A stretch of 64,000 nt of DNA from Pseudomonas aylmerensis (lineage in GTDB: Bacteria > Pseudomonadota > Gammaproteobacteria > Pseudomonadales > Pseudomonadaceae). The position numbers and the translations under genes are program-made. The notes below the pieces were generated by a model. It made no database searches. It worked only from the letters and a program-made list of their open reading frames with translations, and was not told the origin of the DNA. This document shows, in pieces, positions 53,225 through 62,600 of the stretch. Within the stretch, counting starts at the first letter, position 1, and each line of letters opens with the position of its first letter. The DNA lies in the NCBI RefSeq assembly GCF_001702265.1, contig NZ_MAUE01000001.1, forward strand, positions 1 through 64,000, read 5' to 3'.

Positions 53225-54009
53225 AGATTTCAACATAGCTCACCCGACCATAGGCCTGTAATCCTAGGGATTGGTGAAGGCACCAGCCAGTTGCTACAAC
53301 AGCCTGGCGGGAATATCCACCTCAGTGCGGGCACCTATGCCAAGAGCATGGGTACAAATGCTCTGAAGTGTGAACGGTGCGACGCAACAGTAATTCATGT
53401 CAATTCCTTCACTCGGGGCTGCTACTACAAAACCTCTAAGGTTCGGGCCTGCTTCCGCCCGCAAGCGAATGGAACGCATGGCCCCAACTGTCGTTTCGGT
53501 GTTGATAAGCAAATCGTTGAGCTCGCCAGCACCTCTAACTGCCTGGTCGAAAGCGTCCAGAAAAACCGCTTCCGCATGCGTCGGTCGCGGTGACAGAAGA
53601 GTTGAAAGCAAATGCTAGACGACTCAAGAAAGATGACGGTGGTGAGACATCCTCTACTGCCATCTGAACCTACACACCATCATCCAATCGGTTGTCCTCC
53701 TATATCAATACCGCACAAAGCGTCCTCAGACTGCGCGCAATGTGCGACGAAGACGCTGACATCGACGAGCACCTAGAACCAGTGTTTGCAGGCAATACCG
53801 TTGGCTGGAATCAGTTCTACTTCGACCATGCCCGGCAAATGGAGGCCCACTACGCCGTCTCAAAGAGTTCGACTCAATACCCGATCGCGATCCAAGGACG
53901 CGTGGGTAAGATCAAGCGGCGTGTCAACGGCGATACCACGCTCAATGTCATGAATCTCGAACGACTCAGGGTGACCCAGGATCCCAACGAACCCCACATA
54001 TGGTATTAG
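53225..54009 (+). pseudogene. Broken gene for a Cys-rich (zinc-finger-like) protein
   Basis: The first piece (53225-about 53565) reads KCERCDATVIHVNSFTRG and later FRPQANGTHGPNCRFGVDKQ, with paired Cys/His that look like a zinc site. A frameshift at the A5 run near 53563 moves into KPLPHASVAVTEELKANARR; a TGA at 53665-53667 interrupts; the frame then continues TYTPSSNRLSSYINTAQS to the stop at 54007. The joined product would be about 250 residues. I do not name the family; similar proteins with such an N-terminal zinc domain occur on genomic islands. A minus-strand frame at 53294-53611 is a less convincing alternative. Confidence 0.5.
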
Positions 54010-54119
54010 CCTAGAAGTGGGTGTATGGGCGGCCTAGGCAAGCTGGTTTGATGGGCTAAGCGAAAACGACGAGTTCATAAAATCTGTCTGTGGAAAGCAC
54101 CTCCCCCGGCCCGGAGCAA

Positions 54120-54254
54120 GGCCACCAAGGCGGGGTCTCTTGCATTACCGAATTGGCAAGTGCGTCAGTGTGCCGTGCCGGTTTCGCCAGGGTGGGCAGT
54201 CGCTTCTATTTTCTACCAATTGGTGGTCCCAAATGGGATGTCGGTGAGCTGCAT
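54120..54254 (-). pseudogene. Remnant of a DHCW-motif cupin protein
   Basis: From ATG 54254 the minus strand reads MQLTDIPFGTTNW, stop (54213-54215), KIEATAHPGETGTAH, stop (54165-54167), RTCQFGNAR. Removing the two stops gives the start of the small DHCW-motif cupin family, whose members begin MxLTDIPFGTTDW and contain EHPGETG..WRTRQFG. The DHCW motif itself and the rest of the barrel are missing. It is clearly dead. Confidence 0.6.
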
Positions 54255-54647
54255 GGGATTATCTCGGACGAGGGCGGGGTGGAATCGTACCAAGGTAACA
54301 AGGAAGCCAATAGATACAGATCCGGTTGATTTCATCAATGCTCGAGGGAAGTTGTTGCTCTCCCGTCGATTTACGTCCGTGTCCGCCCCCCCTTGACTGG
54401 CCGCTTCGGCCGATAGCTGCCGCTCACGAACGGCGGCTTTCGGCCAAAAGCGGACACTCAAAGATGCTAACGAAGCCAGGGAACGCAATCCTCCTGGACG
54501 CCAGTAGGATCCCTGGGCAGGAATGCGTTTTCTCCACTACCTACCTATCATCGCCTTCTCGGCTCTGATGGCCAGCTATGCCTAACTGTGGCTGATTATA
54601 CCGACGTCTCTTTTAAATGATTTGGCTTAAACCAGTAATTACAGGTC
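54255..54647. other. Intergenic stretch with repeat, no supported gene
   Basis: About 390 bp. The part 54393-54460 is a repeat-rich segment (GGCCGCTTCGGCC palindrome, then the island repeat at 54436). Several short frames cross it on both strands but none has a ribosome site or recognisable product. Confidence 0.5.
54436..54455 (+). repeat. GCTTTCGGCCAAAAGCGGAC repeat, copy 2
   Basis: These 20 bases are identical to the reverse complement of part of the palindrome at 63925-63948 and share CGGCC..AAGCGGAC with the copy at 30680. It is intergenic. Confidence 0.6.
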
Positions 54648-55025
54648 ATGGCAATCAACGCATCACTTAGAGCAAATGGCTTCTTCGCCGGCCTTTTGGA
54701 GTCAGAATTGTTGCTCGCTGCATCGCTCGAGTTACGGCTACTGGTACAAAAGGAAATAAATGAGAAAACAAAGAATGAACTGAGACAAAGATTTCTTTGG
54801 TTCGTGGTGGTGATTGCTGAACCCACTTTGGGATTTCGAATAGATAAGGCGTTCTCGATATTAATGGGACTGACTGAGATGAGCGCCTTAATGTCCGTAA
54901 AAGCAATTTTAAGAAAGGGCGAACTCTGTCCTATGGAAAACTTCCTCTTCTCCACATCTAAAGCAGGTTGCCTGTCGCCGCACTACAGTATTTCCATACT
55001 TAATGTGAGCGACATGACGGCTTGA
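54648..55025 (+). CDS. Hypothetical 125-residue protein, doubtful
   Basis: Frame from ATG 54648 (weak AGG upstream): MAINASLRANGFFAGLLESE, then a Leu/Glu/Lys-rich helical stretch (LLVQKEINEKTKNELRQRF), a hydrophobic patch (LWFVVVIAEPTLGF) and MGLTEMSALMSVKAILRKG. The mixture of amphipathic helix and hydrophobic patch is protein-like, but no family is recognised and a minus-strand frame (54596-54955) covers the same bases. GC is low. Coding status uncertain. Confidence 0.3.
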   Translation: MAINASLRANGFFAGLLESELLLAASLELRLLVQKEINEKTKNELRQRFLWFVVVIAEPTLGFRIDKAFSILMGLTEMSALMSVKAILRKGELCPMENFLFSTSKAGCLSPHYSISILNVSDMTA

Positions 55026-55298
55026 GAGAGCACCGGTTCAGTTCAACGATGGGCTGCCCCACCTCAGGCCGATAAAAAATAACGTCATGCCCGGGATTAC
55101 TTAAACGCTACAGACACCATTCCCCTTAATGCTGGAGTTGGAAGGCGAGTTCGCCGGACGCTTACACTAAAAATCTAAAAAAATAGCGAGGGGGGGGCTG
55201 CCAACCGGCTAGAAAATGCAAATTTATTTTTATCTCCCTATATAATCAACGTCTGATGTTCGTACAGTTGACTATTCAGAAATGCCATCTTGCGTATC

Positions 55299-56390
55299 CT
55301 AGCTTACTGGTTTTTCTCGGACGAACTGGACGGACAGCTCTCCACTGGTCCAGCGTACAGATAAAACTATTTTATTCACTATGGTGGGTTCTTGTTGATT
55401 TTCAAATAGTATTTTTCGACCGGTCGTGAAGTTTAATTTCAGTACCAATGTTGGGTAATCGGTAAGATCTTTTTGTCCGACAGATTTATTAGATTTATTA
55501 GATTTATTTTTCGTGGATACGGGGGATGGTTCTTTTATGAGGTTTTCCGCAGCGAGTACATCAGAACGGGCTTTTTGGGATGCCTTGTCGTTTTTTCGTA
55601 ATAACTTATTAGGCATTGAACCGGAAAGCGCGGTGGGAGTACCGACATCCGAATCAAACAAACCAGCAGTATGAAAAGTTTCGCCAGGAATATAGAGCTC
55701 GCTAAATGCGCGCTTTGCTTTTTTGCATTGAAGCTCAATATCTCTTTTCTCTTTGGCTTCGGCGTAATTTTTTTTATAATCATCAAGAAGCAAGTGATTG
55801 GTAATTCTTATTTTAACTTTCTCTACGAACTGGGATATTAAAAACGGATAATTGTGGGCAATCCATGTTTCCCCATCAGTTGTCCCGCTCCTGTCAAGTG
55901 GCCATGCGTTGTTCGGACTTGCAATGAAAATATCCGCAATTAAAATGTCGTCTGCTAATGGCATTTCACCTTTTTGGCCGGATAATTGAGTGAACGCATC
56001 TCTGATGGCATTATTTACTGCTGATGGTGTATCGCAAATGGTATGTTTCAGCTGAATAACCTTTCCTTGGCTTTTTCCCTCCTCGTTGTATTTATTGGTT
56101 GTTGTTGTAATGTCACCGCGGTTTTTTTTGACGACCTTGTTATTAACTTTTTCAGAAAAGCCTCCTGCGAAATTTTTTTTCTTAAGATGTTTTAGGCCTT
56201 TTGCGGATTCTACGTAATACCCCATTGCTATGCCAGTTATCGAATTTTCCCAACCATTGTGTTTGTCCAACAGCCAGTCTCGTGACTTTTTGTTTGCCGG
56301 CGTTTCCGGGAGTTCCTGCGTAGAAATTAGCATTTTCTCCAGAAGGTTGAGAGCGTTTTTGGCTCCGGGGTAATAAACTGAATCTGGCAT
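55299..56390 (-). CDS. Unknown protein encoded downstream of the MACPF gene
   Basis: A 363-residue soluble protein of unknown family, unusually AT-rich for this genome and rich in Lys and Asn. Residues 109-137 (GKVIQLKHTICDTPS, then NNAIRDAFTQLSG) resemble a strand with Q-x-K followed by a helix ending in QL, as in some restriction-type nuclease folds; this is only a hint. DDILIADIFIASPNNAWPL follows. A 9-bp in-frame repeat encodes KSNKSNKS near residue 300. It starts 56 bp after the MACPF stop, past a perfect hairpin (56409-56440), and is probably co-expressed with it at a lower level. Confidence 0.7.
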   Translation of the reverse strand: MPDSVYYPGAKNALNLLEKMLISTQELPETPANKKSRDWLLDKHNGWENSITGIAMGYYVESAKGLKHLKKKNFAGGFSEKVNNKVVKKNRGDITTTTNKYNEEGKSQGKVIQLKHTICDTPSAVNNAIRDAFTQLSGQKGEMPLADDILIADIFIASPNNAWPLDRSGTTDGETWIAHNYPFLISQFVEKVKIRITNHLLLDDYKKNYAEAKEKRDIELQCKKAKRAFSELYIPGETFHTAGLFDSDVGTPTALSGSMPNKLLRKNDKASQKARSDVLAAENLIKEPSPVSTKNKSNKSNKSVGQKDLTDYPTLVLKLNFTTGRKILFENQQEPTIVNKIVLSVRWTSGELSVQFVREKPVS

Positions 56391-56408
56391 TTCACCGACT
56401 CCATTACA

Positions 56409-56440
56409 GAATGGCGTTCAATAAATAATGAACGCCATTC
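56409..56440. repeat. Perfect 12-bp hairpin between the MACPF gene and its downstream partner
   Basis: GAATGGCGTTCA and TGAACGCCATTC pair without mismatch around the 8-base loop ATAAATAA. It begins seven bases after the MACPF stop. The minus-strand side lacks a clean U-run, so partial termination or mRNA protection is more likely than a full stop. Confidence 0.7.
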
Positions 56441-56446
56441 CAAATA

Positions 56447-59395
56447 TTAGTTTCTATAGATTGCTTTGGGCGATAAGACACCGGATGCAGCATCGAAGTG
56501 AAGCCCGATGGCCAGAAGGCCCTGATTATCCGGTGACTCTATATTGGAAAGGAAGGTACTGGAAACACTCAGCTGTTGAGGCTCGTCCGATGCATCATCT
56601 GCCACAAAGGTCCAAGCACTATCCGGCTTCAATTTGTATTGAAAGCAAAGTCGCTTGCTTTTGGGCTTTACATCGAGCTTGATTGCGTGTATCGGCTCCT
56701 CGGGTAAGTATAGAAACTGAGTGTCGATACCCGTGACAGAATCGGAAGTGATTTCTAACACTTGATCATCATCCGGCTCATTATGGGTTTCATAGGCGGG
56801 CTTAGCATTTTCCCGCGAAACACCTATCGTCAGCTGAACGGCATAGCCTTCATTGATTGACCAAAAACCACCACGTTTGATGAGCTTAAGCGCAAGCGAA
56901 GTCAGATTTCCCGCGATAATTAACTCTCGCCGATCTATCATCTTCGCCCATTCATTACTTCGCTGCGAATTGGCTACTATTTGCTTGTAGCTGGTGTATC
57001 CCAGGCTCTTCCCAACTGTGACTTTCGTCCACTTCTGTTTAGAAGCTGTACCACTGACCCTCATGGCTAAAGGGTTACCAGTTTTCGCGTTGTTGGAGTC
57101 ATTACCGGCCGCGATTACCAAATCCGCCAGCTCTGAATGACGTGACACGATTAGCTGGTCGTTTTGCAATGTCCATCGCTGGGCAAAATTGGGTGACTCT
57201 GGGCTCACAACCAGGGCTTTGGTTTTAAGGTCGGCTGACAATAGTAGATCCATGAAGCTCCCAGCATCCTGCGCTTTTACAGCTGAGATCAACCGTCCTT
57301 TCGCATCCAGTTGCCATATTTGATGTGCACCATTGATGTCAGGTTGTGTAACTACCGAACATTGTGAAGTCGAAAGCACAGACTCCAGGCCTTCGCCGCC
57401 ATTGATCGAAAGAACCGGACCGCCGTCGGCTAGCCGAAGTTTGAACCAGAGTGGAGCAGTGTCTTCGTTAGCGGCTTTGATTAGGTTGTCGACAAAATAG
57501 AGGGGTATCTCGTCCAGTTGCCATAGTCGATCATTACGGGTGTTATCTGTTCGTGCTTTCAGTAGAATTTTATTTTCCGCTGCAGCAAGCAGTGCGTGGT
57601 TTTTCCCAATCCCGACATTGGTGATTTCACCGGAGCCTGCTGATTCCCAGATTTGGTTATCTGCTTTACCAAGCTGATGGGCGATTAGCGTATAAACGGC
57701 ATCTTGGGTACCAGAGGCCTTTTCGGGAGTGATGGCGAAAGTGATATCCCCGCGGGCGCCCCACGCGCCAGCCTTACGTGTGACCAGGCTCACTATGTGG
57801 CCTTCGGCAGTCATACGCCACAGCTGTGATCGCTCTGGCGCATCTTCACTTTTTTTCCAGACGATGGCAGTTCCTTCAAGCTCGGTGTCGGATGCCAAGC
57901 TCAATAGTGCGTCGTTATTTTTGTTGCCAATCGTGAAGTAGATATCCTTGGCCAGGCAGCCTACGGAATCTCCATATTCGCCATAAAAAAGGAACCACGC
58001 GTTTTCCTCAAATAGCAGAGCGCGTTTCGTTTGAGTTTTTGCATAGCGCTTCAACATTGCCCAGCACTTGCTGGATAACTCATCCGGTAACACGTTGATG
58101 CTCGGAATCAGGTTCTCTCTTTGAACTGCTGCCCAGCGTTTGTAATCGTAAAGCGATTCGGCCCATCGAGCCGCATCTTGAACCACGATGCCTTCACCGC
58201 CGACGGCATGGAAGGTTGATGATTGCGATTCGTTGCTGGACTTGTTCTTTTCGTCCGCCTGAGTGCTTTTTTCCGCAGATGCGGACAACTGCACATCAAC
58301 TGTCGGTGCGCTGAGGCTAGCTTGAACCTTCGCTGCGAAACGTTCAGTCAGGCTGGATTTATCTTCCTTTCCGTCAAATACCTTCGACTGCGTTGCGAAA
58401 AGGCGTCCTCCTACTAGGGTCCGCGTCGAGACGAAATGCCCGTAATACCCGAGCACCTTTTTCAGAGCTTTGAACTGTTCGGTGTCGTCTTCTTTGTCCA
58501 TGGCAGCCTGGCATTTTTCGAAAAAGCTCTGACTGGCGCATGGTTTATGTTCGTCGAACGACAATTCGATGCGGGGTAGGAAGAAGTTGGCCGTGGTGTA
58601 CGACCTCTTTCCAATCATTCCAGCACTCGATTGCTCTTGGCTGGCATAGCTGGCTGCCATCCCGACGCCGACGGTCGTCATAGCTCCGCCGGCGACTGCT
58701 AGCGAAAAGGAGAGGTTGGATATTCCGCTTTTTTGCGTTTGATGCACCGCTTCAGAAAAGGTGAATTGGTTCTCAAAATAACCGGAAAACAGCGGTTTCC
58801 TGTACAGCACTGTGGCTGGAGACAGTTCATTGTTATCGACCTGTGTCGCACTGAAGTCCGGGCGACGGAGCACTTCTCGAAAGCTGGCATCTATAGACGT
58901 CGACGGATCGAGGACGATACCGCGGTAAAAACCAACACGATCGAGTAAGTCATCACGTTGAGCCACTGTCAGGTCAAAAAAATCCTGCGCATCCTTTAGA
59001 GGAGCCAATTGCGCCTGAAGCAATGCGACCTTTTCTTGAGGAGAGAACTCGTGTCCTTCGTGCTCAAGGCTTTCCATCTTCTCGAACAGCTTCGCGCTCA
59101 AATCCGGCGTTGATGCCTCGACGGCCTTCAACAACTGCGCACGCCTGTCTTTCGCTTCTTTCCGGAACTTCTCCGCTTCGGCCTCGCTTTCTTTCTCCAT
59201 CTTGCGCACATCCAAAGCATGCTTGCGCAGCAAGATACGGTCGAGTCGTTTATCGATGTCGTCAGCGGAGATAGCATCCAGATCATCCGGTTCTTTGAAT
59301 CCGTTGCTCATCCGTTGCGGCGGTTCGTTGGAGAGGGGCCTTCCTCCCTCTGGGTTTTCCGAACCTTCGCCATCTTCAAGTACGTCGTCGACCAT
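56447..59395 (-). CDS. MACPF/perforin-domain protein with ricin-type QxW repeats
   Basis: A 982-residue protein without signal peptide. In order: acidic N-terminus and a charged coiled coil (about 40-100, KMEKESEAEAEKFRKEAKDR); a MACPF domain (about 130-490) with the signature-like YYGHFVSTRTLVGGRLF at about 316-332, a Ser-rich second-helix region ending HAVGGEG, and WAESLYDYKRW; then about 500-790 several QxW-type blocks (RSQLWRM, DNQIWES, AHQIWQLDAKGRLIS, FAQRWTL) of ricin-like beta-trefoils; then a beta-rich tail. MACPF proteins oligomerise into membrane pores; the trefoils would bind sugars. Target and export route unknown. Start at ATG 59395. Confidence 0.8.
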   Translation of the reverse strand: MVDDVLEDGEGSENPEGGRPLSNEPPQRMSNGFKEPDDLDAISADDIDKRLDRILLRKHALDVRKMEKESEAEAEKFRKEAKDRRAQLLKAVEASTPDLSAKLFEKMESLEHEGHEFSPQEKVALLQAQLAPLKDAQDFFDLTVAQRDDLLDRVGFYRGIVLDPSTSIDASFREVLRRPDFSATQVDNNELSPATVLYRKPLFSGYFENQFTFSEAVHQTQKSGISNLSFSLAVAGGAMTTVGVGMAASYASQEQSSAGMIGKRSYTTANFFLPRIELSFDEHKPCASQSFFEKCQAAMDKEDDTEQFKALKKVLGYYGHFVSTRTLVGGRLFATQSKVFDGKEDKSSLTERFAAKVQASLSAPTVDVQLSASAEKSTQADEKNKSSNESQSSTFHAVGGEGIVVQDAARWAESLYDYKRWAAVQRENLIPSINVLPDELSSKCWAMLKRYAKTQTKRALLFEENAWFLFYGEYGDSVGCLAKDIYFTIGNKNNDALLSLASDTELEGTAIVWKKSEDAPERSQLWRMTAEGHIVSLVTRKAGAWGARGDITFAITPEKASGTQDAVYTLIAHQLGKADNQIWESAGSGEITNVGIGKNHALLAAAENKILLKARTDNTRNDRLWQLDEIPLYFVDNLIKAANEDTAPLWFKLRLADGGPVLSINGGEGLESVLSTSQCSVVTQPDINGAHQIWQLDAKGRLISAVKAQDAGSFMDLLLSADLKTKALVVSPESPNFAQRWTLQNDQLIVSRHSELADLVIAAGNDSNNAKTGNPLAMRVSGTASKQKWTKVTVGKSLGYTSYKQIVANSQRSNEWAKMIDRRELIIAGNLTSLALKLIKRGGFWSINEGYAVQLTIGVSRENAKPAYETHNEPDDDQVLEITSDSVTGIDTQFLYLPEEPIHAIKLDVKPKSKRLCFQYKLKPDSAWTFVADDASDEPQQLSVSSTFLSNIESPDNQGLLAIGLHFDAASGVLSPKAIYRN

Positions 59396-59618
59396 GAGCG
59401 CTTCTCTACGGATTGAGATTTGCGACTGACAGTGCCATATTGCCATTATCAGGTTCAAGACCCTTGGTGCAATGCCTCGACGTGAATGCGAAACCCGCTT
59501 TACTAAATTTCTGCAGATTCGAGCCACATTGCCGATACACGCTGATCCCAGAATAAATTGCAGTCTGAACAGCCCCCTTCACTTGGCTGGCAATTGCGCT
59601 TGAAACAGGTTTGTCGGA

Positions 59619-62600
59619 ATGTCCCTGACACGGAAGCTAATTTTCACTGCGGTTGCCAGAAATCTTGCGCTAACTTTGCTAGCGACGGCGTCCCTTTTTG
59701 GTTTCTCTCCATCGGTATATGCCCTCTCCGCAGGGTGTACAACCTTGAACGCCCAAAGCGGTACGACGTCTTTCTCGCGATCATTTGCTGCAGGATCTTT
59801 CGATCCTGGTGATACCTTGACTGTCTCGTTTTCGGATAACGGTTCAAACGTCGGAAATTCCAATCCCAGTTCTGCAGATTCGGTCATTCTTCGTAATCCG
59901 ACGACGTTTACCGCCTACTATGATTACCGAAGCAACACCGGTAGCGGAGGTAGTCACACTGGTGGTGCGACATCCTCACAGTTGACCGGTGGCGCGTTCG
60001 TCAGCATCAAAGCTGGGACATACTTGAGTGCAGTGTCGATTTCCTGTGGGTCGGCAGTATCCAGTGACGCCACGCTTTCCAATCTCATTCCGTCGACTGG
60101 CACGTTGTCTCCATCATTTTCTCCAGGTACCACCAGTTACAGTATTTCTGTTGCTAACAGCGTTTCTTCGATTGGCTTCACGCCGATTGCCAGCAGTGGC
60201 AATGCTACGATTAATGTAGGCAGCAATACGGTTGTATCTGGTGCGGCATCTCCCACGATCGGTCTAAGTGAAGGCACAAATCCGATCAGCATTTCCGTCA
60301 CAGCCCAAGACGGCACCACCACGAATCTCTATTCAGTAAGCGTCTTGCGAGCAGTCGCAGTCCCAATTTCGAATGCAGTGACGGCGACTGTCTCGGCCAA
60401 CAGTTCGAATAACATTGTCACGCTGTCCAACTCAGGAGGCGCTTATACGTCGGCTGCGGTGTCCGTAAATGCGTCTCATGGCAACGCAGTAGCGACAGGT
60501 ACATCGATTTATTACACACCTACAGCCGGCTATTCAGGGGTAGATAGCTTCCAGTACACCCTTAGCAATGGAGCTGGTAACTCACAGTCTGCCACGGTGA
60601 CAGTTACAGTGACGGCGCCACTGTTAGCGCTGTCGCCGGCGGCCGGAACACTAAACTCTGGTCAGATGGGTGTTGCGTACAATCAGTTCTTCAGTGCTTC
60701 GAGCGGTACAGCACCCTACAGTTATGTGGCTACGGGAGTTCCGCCAGGTCTTATTTTTGATCCCTCCAATGGGCACCTCAGCGGCATCCCGAGCAGCAGC
60801 GGTACCTATAATTTGTCTGTTACCGCTACCGATCATTTCGGTGCCACCGGTAGTGCCAACTACACGTTGAATGTTGCTGCTGCTGCGTTACCTGTCGCCA
60901 ATCCAGTCTCCGCCACCGTTTCGGCCAATACCAGTAATGCTGTTTCCGTCGCGTTGTCGGGAGGCACAGCGACATTTGTAACGGTAGCGTCTGCACCGAT
61001 GCATGGCATTGCCGTGGCTAGCGGTACTTCAATCACCTATACGCCGAATGCAGGTTATTCAGGCGTCGACAGTTTTACCTATACAGCAAGCAATGGTTCT
61101 GGCACATCTGCGCCGGCAGTGGTCACTTTGACCGTCACATCGCCGACACTTGTTCTGACACCGACTTCAGGCACGTTGACGTCGGCGCAGGTCGGCGGCA
61201 CTTACAGCCAATCTTTCAGCGCATCCGGCGGTTCGGCTCCCTACAGTTACGTCGGTTCGGGCCTTCCCGTAGGTATGAACCTGGACTCAATCAGTGGACT
61301 GCTCAGTGGCTCGCCTACTGGTACAGGCACTTTCAATTTGTCTGTTACGGTGACAGATAGCCATGGCGCAACCGGAAGTGCGAACTACACGTTGAATGTT
61401 GCGGCTGGAGCACTACCCGTTGCGAATCCAGTCTCAACCACCGTTGTTGCCAACAGCAGCGGCGCGGTCGCATTGTCGATCAGTGGTGGGACGGCAACTG
61501 CTGTGGCGGTAGTAACACCGCCATCACACGGTTCGACGGCAGTCAGTGGAACTTCGATTTTCTACACACCGGTAGTAGGTTTCGCCGGCACAGATAGCTT
61601 CCGATACACAGCCAGTAATGCCTCGGGGACATCACCAGCAGCGACGGTCAGCATTACTGTCGCTCCGTCAGTGCTTACAGTTTCGCCGGCGGGGTCGGAG
61701 TTACCCAGTGCAACAGTTGGTGTCGCTTATTCGCAGCTCATTAGTGTTTCAGGCGGAGCCACCCCCTATCATTTTGTAGCGGCAGGCCTGCCAGCAGGGC
61801 TTATTATCGATGCATCCTCAGGCGTCATCAGTGGCATGCCGACCACCTCTGGTACGGCCAATGTTTTGGTAACAGTGAGCGATAATACGGGCACATCTGC
61901 GAAGGTTCCCTATAGCCTGACGGTGAATGGCTCGGTGCCAAGTGGCGCGGATCGTAGTACGTCTTTGTTGGCAGGTCAGTCACTAACGGTTGATCTCACC
62001 GATAACATCAGCGGCGGTCCATTTACTCAAGCCTCATTGCTTGATATCCCACCCAGAGCAATGGGACAGGTCAGTCTGAACGGTATGAACCTCACTTTTC
62101 TTGCGGCCGCTCAGGCCTCGGGAGCGACAGTGATCCATTACACGTTGAGCAACCGTTGGGGGACTTCTCAACCTATTGCGCTGAGCGTGCAGATTACCGG
62201 GCGATCCGATCCAAGCAAGGATCCAGAGGTTATCGGTATGGTCGGCGCTCAAGCACAGAGCTCCACGCGCTTTGCTCGCGCGCAGATCGACAACTTCAAT
62301 GATCGGCTTGAACAGTTGCACGACGACGAAAGCCGGCGGAATAGAGGCTTCAATTTACAGTTGGGTCTACCGCAGTCCCGCCCATCTCGCACCGGAAATA
62401 CCAGTGCTGCCGAGATGTATCAGGCACTGTCGTCGCTGAGCGGTAACGATGCTCCGGCAATTGAGCGGCACGCTGCAGCAGGTGAGCAGGATGGTTGGTT
62501 GGGAGACGATAACCTCGCGTTGTGGAGCGGCGGTTACGTGAATGTTAGTGATACTCATCGAGATGACGTCAAGTTCGACAGCACGATGGTGGGGGTTAGT

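Noticed and set aside
53294..53611. A 105-codon minus-strand frame
   Set aside because: The opposite strand has a Cys/His-rich protein-like reading that continues across a frameshift and a stop; the minus frame has no ribosome site. Some doubt remains.
55190..55197. Run of eight G, possible phase-variation tract
   Set aside because: It lies downstream of the stop of the 363-residue gene and in no promoter that I can see.
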